Below, piece by piece: positions 1-4,562 of a stretch of DNA of 7,018 nucleotides. The stretch lies in assembly GCA_947628195.1 (NCBI GenBank), contig CANQZB010000049.1, positions 1 through 7,018 of the forward strand, written 5' to 3'. Made by a program: the position numbers and the translations under genes. The notes under the pieces were generated by a model. That model was not told the DNA's origin, made no database searches, and worked only from the letters and a program-made list of their open reading frames with translations. Position 1 is the stretch's first letter. Each line of letters begins with the position of its first letter. The stretch comes from an uncultured Clostridia bacterium. Lineage in GTDB: Bacteria > Bacillota > Clostridia > Christensenellales > UBA1242.

Positions 1-2
1 AC

Positions 3-1193
3 TATATTGTAGATATTGGCCCGCTTGCCGGCGTGCATGGTGGCGAGATTGTGGCACAAGGCAGTGTGCAAGATTTAATAAATAGCCCTAATTCTATGAC
101 TGGCAAATTTTTATCGGGCGAAATGCAAATAGAAGTTCCGTCAAAAAGGCGTGAAATAAAAAATGAATATATCCGTTTGCTGGGTTGCAGGGAACACAAT
201 ATAGAAAATTTAGACGTTGCAATTCCAAAAGGGGTGCTAACGTGCATTACTGGTGTAAGCGGAAGCGGAAAATCCACCCTAATTAATGATATTTTCTATC
301 AAGCACTGTTTAACAAATTAAATAGGCGAGATAAGGAGAAAAATTTAGACGCCATTTTGGGCATTGAGGAAATAGATAAAGTTATTCAAATTGACCAAAC
401 TCCAATAGGGCGCACTCCGCGCAGTAATCCCGCCACCTTTTCAGGTGTTTTTACAGATATTCGCAAACTTTTTGCTTCCACTCCAACTGCTAAAGAAAAA
501 GGGTTTGACCTTGGAGATTTTAGCTTTAACATTGAAGGTGGACGTTGTGAAGCGTGCGCGGGTGATGGCGTAAAAAGGTTAAGAATGTATTTTATGGCGG
601 ATGTTTTTGTTCCGTGCGAAGTGTGTGGCGGGAAAAGGTATTCACGAGAAGTTCTTGAAGTAAAATATAAAGGGAAATCTATTTACGATGTGCTTGAAAT
701 GACAATTGACGAGGCGTATGACTTCTTTGATGCGCTTCCGCAAATAAAGCGCAAATTGCAAACGCTGGTGGATGTTGGGCTTGGCTATGTTAAACTGGGC
801 CAAAGCGCCACAACACTTTCGGGCGGGGAAGCGCAAAGGCTAAAACTTGCCACTGAGCTAACAAGGCGCGATACGGGCAATACTGTTTATATTTTGGACG
901 AGCCAACTACGGGTTTGCATTCGTATGACGTGAAAAAATTGGTGGATATTTTACAGCGTTTAGTTGGCAATGGGAATACAGTGGTGGTTATAGAGCATAA
1001 TTTAGATGTAATAAAAACTGCCGATTATATTATAGATATGGGCCCAGAAGGTGGCGTGGGTGGCGGAAAAATTGTTGCAGAAGGCACGCCAGAGGAGATA
1101 TGCAAAATTAGCAAAAGTTACACTGGCCAATATCTTAAAAAGATGTTAACAAAAAGGGGAACAAATGGAAAGAGCAGTAAAAAAGTGTTATAA
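3..1193 (+). CDS. uvrA: UvrA, excinuclease ABC subunit A (C-terminal part, 5' end outside window)
   Basis: UvrA is the DNA-damage-recognising ATPase of nucleotide excision repair; it acts in the cytoplasm with UvrB. About 396 codons are visible, open to the window edge, against roughly 940 residues for a full protein, so the start is missing. The visible part opens with the end of the first ATPase module ([18 protein letters not shown], then the family-typical LTGKFLSG-like stretch). The second module follows: Walker A GVSGSGKS at nt 252-275, the UvrA-specific [16 protein letters not shown] segment near nt 393, a zinc finger with Cys codons at 546, 555, 615 and 624 (CX2C-X19-CX2C), signature LSGGEAQ at 816-836, Walker B ILDEP with Asp-Glu at 897-902, and the H-loop His at 996-998. 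All key residues are intact, so the module looks functional. The last codons form a Lys-rich tail that overlaps the start of the next gene by 29 nt. Confidence 0.98.
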   Translation, partial: YIVDIGPLAGVHGGEIVAQGSVQDLINSPNSMTGKFLSGEMQIEVPSKRREIKNEYIRLLGCREHNIENLDVAIPKGVLTCITGVSGSGKSTLINDIFYQALFNKLNRRDKEKNLDAILGIEEIDKVIQIDQTPIGRTPRSNPATFSGVFTDIRKLFASTPTAKEKGFDLGDFSFNIEGGRCEACAGDGVKRLRMYFMADVFVPCEVCGGKRYSREVLEVKYKGKSIYDVLEMTIDEAYDFFDALPQIKRKLQTLVDVGLGYVKLGQSATTLSGGEAQRLKLATELTRRDTGNTVYILDEPTTGLHSYDVKKLVDILQRLVGNGNTVVVIEHNLDVIKTADYIIDMGPEGGVGGGKIVAEGTPEEICKISKSYTGQYLKKMLTKRGTNGKSSKKVL

Positions 1194-1482
1194 ATTATTA
1201 GATTTGCCATATAATTCCACTGAAGAAGAAGTTTTTGCAAGAAAAACCTTTTTAATTAATAGAATAAGGGCCAAAAGTTTAAAATCTGGCAAAATTAATG
1301 AAGAAAAATTAAAAAAGATTAATTTAGCATCTGAAAAAATTATATTTAACATAAAAAAGTTTGGCGTGCCTAGCAAGGCTTGCCAAACTTTTAAAACAGA
1401 CATTGGGGATTTAGTTAACTTGTTTTTCGCTTTTTGTTTTACTCTTTTGTTTTGCGCAGTTAGTATTTATGTTATTTTATAA
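1165..1482 (+). CDS. Small tail-anchored protein with degenerate J-domain-like fold (HPD missing)
   Basis: This 105-residue protein has no name I recognise. Residues 8-66 read like a DnaJ J-domain: a [16 protein letters not shown] opening (compare YxxLGLxxxATxxEI), a basic helix II, then [12 protein letters not shown] where J-domains have FKxINEAYEvL. The HPD tripeptide between helices II and III, needed to stimulate Hsp70 ATPase, is absent; that place holds RAKSLKSGK. So DnaK co-chaperone activity is unlikely and a structural or protein-binding role is inferred. Residues 83-105 are one hydrophobic segment ending at the stop, suggesting a tail-anchored protein with the J-like part in the cytoplasm. 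The ATG lies inside uvrA, four bases after AGGGGA (1155-1160), so translation is probably coupled to uvrA. Base composition matches the neighbours. The hairpin at 1355-1392 lies in the reading frame (residues 64-76) between the two parts. The family assignment is by eye only; the reading frame itself is fairly secure. Confidence 0.72.
   Translation: MERAVKKCYKLLDLPYNSTEEEVFARKTFLINRIRAKSLKSGKINEEKLKKINLASEKIIFNIKKFGVPSKACQTFKTDIGDLVNLFFAFCFTLLFCAVSIYVIL
1353..1392 (-). terminator. Intrinsic terminator-like hairpin, best on the - strand, embedded in the J-like gene
   Basis: Two 17-nt arms (1355-1371 and 1376-1392) are complementary except at two adjacent positions and flank the 4-nt loop AGCA. 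The lower stem contains GTTTGGC/GCCAAAC and the upper stem GCCT/AGGC. Read on the - strand, the stem is followed by six T (complement of 1353-1358), the canonical intrinsic-terminator layout, about 85 nt past the stop of the DUF4363 gene. On the + strand only TTTT followed by AAAA is available and it is part of the stem, so termination of the uvrA transcript should be weaker. No other terminator-like hairpin was seen between 1393 and 1520. Confidence 0.65.
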
Positions 1483-1863
1483 CAAATTCAACATATCTAT
1501 GCCGGTAGATTGATTAAGGCCTTTTAAGTTATAGCACAATAGGCGAGAATATGTAACTGCATCTTCTTTGCTTCTGTTTATGCAAGCTGAACACAAATAT
1601 TGCAAATAATCGCTTACAGGCTGTAAATCTTTGCGTGAAATGGATATACAAAGCATATCCATTTCTTTTGTCCAATAAGTGTTTAAATTAAATATTTTAT
1701 TTTGCAAATCTTTATTTTCAATTTCTGTTGTTAAAACTGAATTATAAATTTCAGTGCTATCTTTTTCTAATTTATCAAAAACATTTTGAGTATGAATGCC
1801 ATCCCACACGCAAAGCGTTGTTACGGCTATAAACAAAATAATCATAGGTATCCACATTTTCAT
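1477..1863 (-). CDS. DUF4363 family membrane-anchored protein
   Basis: This 128-residue protein has one N-terminal membrane helix (about residues 4-20, after MKM) and then a soluble, mostly helical domain. A Trp near residue 64 in an NTYWTKEMDML context and a Cys-rich helical C-terminus fit the small DUF4363 family, whose members have this size, a similar anchor and often sit next to YetF-type genes in Clostridia. Function is unknown; the soluble part is probably outside the cytoplasm. The start is well supported: GAGGAGA (complement of 1871-1877) lies seven bases upstream, and the ATG overlaps the yetF stop as ATGA, so the two are almost certainly co-translated. The gene ends by overlapping the convergent J-like gene by six bases. 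Cysteines at about residues 72, 91, 94 and 110 are more than usual for a protein of this size. The family call comes from pattern and neighbourhood, not a search. Confidence 0.82.
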   Translation of the reverse strand: MKMWIPMIILFIAVTTLCVWDGIHTQNVFDKLEKDSTEIYNSVLTTEIENKDLQNKIFNLNTYWTKEMDMLCISISRKDLQPVSDYLQYLCSACINRSKEDAVTYSRLLCYNLKGLNQSTGIDMLNLL

Positions 1864-2576
1864 AACTTAATCTCCTCAAATATATTTTTAATTAATGTTA
1901 ATTGCCCATTTTTTGTTTGATAACTTAATTTCCCTTGTTCGTCTAACGCCAAAATAATTAAATCTTTAATTCCGCTAACCTTTATATGTTTAAAAATTTT
2001 GTTCAATTTTTCGGTAGTTAAATTCAACATATCAAGTTCCGCTTTTATTAATTTGCCATCGCTTACGACGATGTGTGGCAGTTGAGCGGGCGGATTCTGC
2101 ACCTTAACATCTTGAGCAGTGGCTGGCGCATTTTCACTTTTGGGTATAACACTTATTTTGCCATTTGTTTCAACAATTCCATAAAGCACTTGGTCTAATG
2201 AATAATAATTACATTGCCTAATTGCTTCCATAAGGTCATCAATATTCATGTTTAAATCTTTTAACGCCTTATATTCAATGCCTTTGGGGCTTATAACAAT
2301 AACAGGCCTTCCGCTCATTAATCGCCTAATTTTGATGCTTTTTCTAGTTAATAAGGTTATTGTGTAGTGAATCAGCACTAAAAGAGCAAGTGGCAAAATT
2401 CCATTTAAAAGCGGAATGTTTGTGTCGCTCATAGGCAGAGTTGCCAAGTCTGCAATAATTAACGTTATAACAACTTCATAAGGTTGCATTTCGCCAATTT
2501 GGCGTTTTCCCATCATGCGCAAAAAAACTAGCACGGTTACATAAATAATTAAAACTCTTATAAATACAATAAACAT
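1860..2576 (-). CDS. yetF: YetF-like DUF421 membrane protein
   Basis: This 238-residue integral membrane protein has helices at about residues 3-19, 34-48 and 55-76 and a cytoplasmic C-terminal domain from about 80. DUF421 hallmarks are clear: MGKRQIGEMQPYEVVITL after helix 1, an ADLATLPMSDT segment, SGRPVIVISPKG opening the soluble domain, and a YGIVETNGKISVIPKS strand. The molecular function of the family is unsettled; related DUF421 proteins sit in spore inner membranes of some Bacillales and affect spore resistance. I chose the ATG at 2574-2576 because it gives the usual family N-terminus (MFIVFIRVLIIYV). A TTG at 2610-2612 would add 12 hydrophilic residues and lies at the edge of an inverted repeat. 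Neither start has a visible Shine-Dalgarno sequence. TATAAT directly abuts the ATG. The TGA stop overlaps the DUF4363 start (ATGA). spoVB ends upstream with its own terminator, so yetF should have its own promoter, which I could not locate convincingly. Confidence 0.93.
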   Translation of the reverse strand: MFIVFIRVLIIYVTVLVFLRMMGKRQIGEMQPYEVVITLIIADLATLPMSDTNIPLLNGILPLALLVLIHYTITLLTRKSIKIRRLMSGRPVIVISPKGIEYKALKDLNMNIDDLMEAIRQCNYYSLDQVLYGIVETNGKISVIPKSENAPATAQDVKVQNPPAQLPHIVVSDGKLIKAELDMLNLTTEKLNKIFKHIKVSGIKDLIILALDEQGKLSYQTKNGQLTLIKNIFEEIKL

Positions 2577-2595
2577 ATTATAAGTTTGCGAATAA

Positions 2596-2612
2596 TTGCA
2601 TTTTTTATGCAA
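2596..2612. repeat. Short inverted repeat upstream of yetF
   Basis: TTGCAT and ATGCAA form a perfect 6-bp inverted repeat with a five-T spacer. It lies 20-36 nt upstream of the preferred yetF ATG and just downstream of the spoVB terminator. It could be an operator half-site pair or a small leader hairpin; in such AT-rich DNA it could also be chance. Confidence 0.3.
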
Positions 2613-2620
2613 AAGGGGAT

Positions 2621-2645
2621 ATAAAAAACTGCCTGTAAGGCAGTT
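2621..2645 (-). terminator. Rho-independent terminator of spoVB
   Basis: A perfect 8-bp stem (2627-2634 with 2638-2645, arms AACTGCCT and AGGCAGTT) and a 3-nt loop are followed on the - strand by a run of six T (complement of 2623-2628) and then ATAT. The hairpin overlaps the first bases of the spoVB stop codon, so termination follows the gene immediately and separates it from yetF. Confidence 0.88.
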
Positions 2646-4149
2646 AACTTTTCTTTTTGCGTTTTATTAAAGATAACAACATGGATAAATCATAAATTTT
2701 AAACATTTTTGTTAGCGCCAAGGTTGAAGCTATTGCAATCACTCCGCCAATTAAGCCGGCAAACAAAGCAGATAAAAAGTGCAAACATATATTTGATATA
2801 AAATGTCCCATTAAACTAGAGAAAACGGTTATTAGCGAGTATTTTAAAGTTAAACTTGCCAAGTTAAAGTCAAAATTTGGAACAGTTTTTTGAATTTTTC
2901 TTAAATTTAAAAGTGTGATTAGCGTCATGGATAAAAAGAATGCAATTATTATTGAATTAATGCCAACAAGCGGAGTAAAAATAATTAAACATGCAAATAA
3001 CACAATAGAGCCAATAATGTAGTTAATGAAGGATTTAACTTCCAAATTTAAAGCATTTAAGATGCTACCGGTTAGGTTGCAAAGCGTTATTGGCAAAACG
3101 CATACGGCAGCAAGCTGTAATAACACGCCTGACATTTGATTATCATAAAGCACAATGCCTATTAAATCGCCAACTGATAAATAAAGCGGAATGAAAAGCA
3201 TACTTATAAAAACTGAAACTTCTAGCGATTTTGTTATGTTTTGATTTATTGTTTGATATTCATTTTTAATCATTAATGAAGAAATTGAGGGGATAAGCAC
3301 CATGCTTATACTGCCAATAACCGCCATAGGAACAAAGAGCATAGGGAAGGTCATGCCCATAATAACACCAAAACTTGCAATTGCTTCACTTGTGGAATAA
3401 CCCGATAGCACTAACATAGTGGGTATTATTAATGTTGTTAGCGGTTGAACAAGCGAGTTTGCAAGCCTTATGCCTGTTATTGGAACTGAACTTTTAAACA
3501 CGTTGAGATATTCGCCCTTTTTAAAATTTAGTTTTCCGCGCTTTAAATAAATAAAAAGTGTAATTAAAGCAGAGCATAGGCAAGTTATGTTAAATGCAAT
3601 CGCAGAATATTTCGTGGCAACAAAATAATCGGTTATTTTAAATAACATAATAAATGTTAGCGCAAAACGAATTATTTGCTCTAACAACTCGGTTAAGCCA
3701 CAACTGAAATAATCGTTTTGACCCCATAACGCCCCTCTAAACACGGCGTAAATTGCACTGAAAAACACGGAAGGTATTAAAATAATTAAAATTTCAACAG
3801 CGCGGATATCCGTTAAAATAACGCCCCAAACATCCTTTAAAAGAAAAATTATAACGGAAGAAAGAACGGCAACCAGCATTGCAATAACAAGCGCAGATGT
3901 TACAACTTGGTTGCGTTTTTTTAGTTCGCTGTTAGTTTCGTATTTACTGACCATTTTGGCAGTGGTTAAAGGAATTCCGCTTGAAATAAGCGTCATAAAA
4001 ATGCCCAAAACGGAGGAAGCCATTTGGAACAGCCCTAAACCTTCCGCCCCCAGTTTGCGGGATAAAAATATCCTAAAAAAGAATCCTAATAATCTAGTGA
4101 TTACAGAAAAAATAGTTACAATAGCAACGGCCTTAAAAATAGATTTCAT
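2644..4149 (-). CDS. spoVB: SpoVB-type polysaccharide / lipid-II-like flippase (MOP superfamily)
   Basis: This 501-residue polytopic membrane protein is hydrophobic throughout, with about 12-14 helices, the expected length for the SpoVB/Wzx branch of the MOP (MATE-like) exporters. The N-terminal signature is diagnostic: residues 18-43 carry TRLLGFFFRIFLSRKLGAEG followed by LGLFQMA, then SSGIPLTTAKMVSKY at 57-70. Members flip undecaprenyl-linked glycans or peptidoglycan precursors across the membrane; SpoVB of Bacillus is needed for spore cortex. Many Clostridia carry several paralogues, so the substrate cannot be read from sequence. The ATG is supported by AGGA (complement of 4156-4159) six bases upstream. 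A TATAAT (4185-4190, - strand) lies 35 nt before the start. The C-terminus ends in a basic KRKKKS-type tail. The gene is divergent from the LysM gene and its terminator isolates it from yetF. Alternatives are MurJ or an O-antigen flippase; the N-terminal motif favours SpoVB. Confidence 0.9.
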   Translation of the reverse strand: MKSIFKAVAIVTIFSVITRLLGFFFRIFLSRKLGAEGLGLFQMASSVLGIFMTLISSGIPLTTAKMVSKYETNSELKKRNQVVTSALVIAMLVAVLSSVIIFLLKDVWGVILTDIRAVEILIILIPSVFFSAIYAVFRGALWGQNDYFSCGLTELLEQIIRFALTFIMLFKITDYFVATKYSAIAFNITCLCSALITLFIYLKRGKLNFKKGEYLNVFKSSVPITGIRLANSLVQPLTTLIIPTMLVLSGYSTSEAIASFGVIMGMTFPMLFVPMAVIGSISMVLIPSISSLMIKNEYQTINQNITKSLEVSVFISMLFIPLYLSVGDLIGIVLYDNQMSGVLLQLAAVCVLPITLCNLTGSILNALNLEVKSFINYIIGSIVLFACLIIFTPLVGINSIIIAFFLSMTLITLLNLRKIQKTVPNFDFNLASLTLKYSLITVFSSLMGHFISNICLHFLSALFAGLIGGVIAIASTLALTKMFKIYDLSMLLSLIKRKKKS

Positions 4150-4184
4150 AATTTGTCCTATTTAAATATATAATTAAGGGCAAA

Positions 4185-4192
4185 ATTATATG
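4185..4192 (-). promoter_or_regulatory. Candidate -10 element for spoVB
   Basis: On the - strand this reads CATATAAT: a perfect sigma-A TATAAT at 4185-4190, and also close to the CATACAAT -10 consensus of the sporulation sigma factor SigE. It is 35 nt upstream of the spoVB ATG. No good -35 is visible at either spacing; TTTCAA at about 16 nt is the nearest. The assignment is tentative. Confidence 0.45.
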
Positions 4193-4234
4193 CTATGTTA
4201 ACTAAATTGAAATTGTTTTGAATATATAGTAAAT

Positions 4235-4540
4235 ATGAATATAGATTTAGATTATCAATTTTTTTATAAAATAAATTTAAAAGATAACTATAAAAGCCTA
4301 ACTCAAAAGTTTAATGCCGAAAAATCCAACATTTTAAGAAACAACGATAAGTTAAACCTTTATGCGGGTGAATGGGTGAAGTTAAAGCAAAATGATTATA
4401 TAATGCACTATGTTAAACCGGCAGAAACTTTAAATAAAATTGCCGAAAAATACAATATGGATAAAAACAAAATTTTGTTAGATAATAACTTACTTAGCGA
4501 GCGTTTATTCATAGGGCAAATGTTAAAAATATATAAATAA
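4235..4540 (+). CDS. Small protein of two tandem LysM domains, no signal peptide
   Basis: LysM domains bind N-acetylglucosamine-containing glycans such as peptidoglycan. The 101 residues are almost entirely two repeats. The first, about 10-51, is divergent (FYKINLKDNYKSLTQKFN, ending LYAGEWVKLK). The second, about 57-100, is clear (MHYVKPAETLNKIAEKYN, ending LFIGQMLKIYK). No signal peptide, membrane helix, catalytic domain or sorting motif is visible. LysM proteins without export signals are known among spore coat and cortex assembly proteins, which would fit the divergent spoVB-like gene, but this is inference. A phage or cytoplasmic role is also possible. The ATG has no Shine-Dalgarno sequence; the preceding bases are only AT-rich, with TATATA at 4223-4228. 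No other in-frame start fits better. A strong bidirectional terminator follows directly. Confidence 0.85.
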   Translation: MNIDLDYQFFYKINLKDNYKSLTQKFNAEKSNILRNNDKLNLYAGEWVKLKQNDYIMHYVKPAETLNKIAEKYNMDKNKILLDNNLLSERLFIGQMLKIYK

Positions 4541-4562
4541 AAAAGCACTAAAAGTGCTTTTT
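4540..4562. terminator. Bidirectional intrinsic terminator
   Basis: Ten-base arms AAAAAGCACT (4540-4549) and AGTGCTTTTT (4553-4562) pair perfectly around an AAA loop. T-runs follow on both strands: TTTTT-A-TTTTT on +, and six T and then ATTTAT on -. It starts at the last base of the LysM stop codon and overlaps the stop of the convergent large gene, so it serves both. Confidence 0.95.

Noticed and set aside
2..277. Minus-strand open frame opposite the start of the uvrA fragment
   Set aside because: It is antisense to strongly conserved UvrA sequence and the translation resembles no family; it is a shadow frame.
642..836. Minus-strand open frame inside uvrA
   Set aside because: It lies opposite the UvrA zinc-finger and signature region, with no start signal or recognisable domain.
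1188..1403. Minus-strand frame opposite the J-like gene, downstream of the DUF4363 gene
   Set aside because: The hydrophobic translation is the complement of a Lys-rich AT-rich sequence, its 3' side is crossed by the terminator hairpin, and no ribosome binding site is evident.
2577..2612. TTG start adding 12 residues to YetF
   Set aside because: The added residues are hydrophilic and unlike the family N-terminus, there is no ribosome binding site, and the codon sits in an inverted repeat. It remains possible but is less likely than the ATG.
3911..4165. Plus-strand frame inside the 5' end of spoVB
   Set aside because: It is the reverse complement of SpoVB membrane helices; the SpoVB N-terminal motif fixes the coding strand.
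4540..4562. Repeat unit of a mobile element or CRISPR
   Set aside because: A single hairpin with T-runs on both sides between convergent stops is fully explained as a bidirectional terminator; no second copy was seen in the window.
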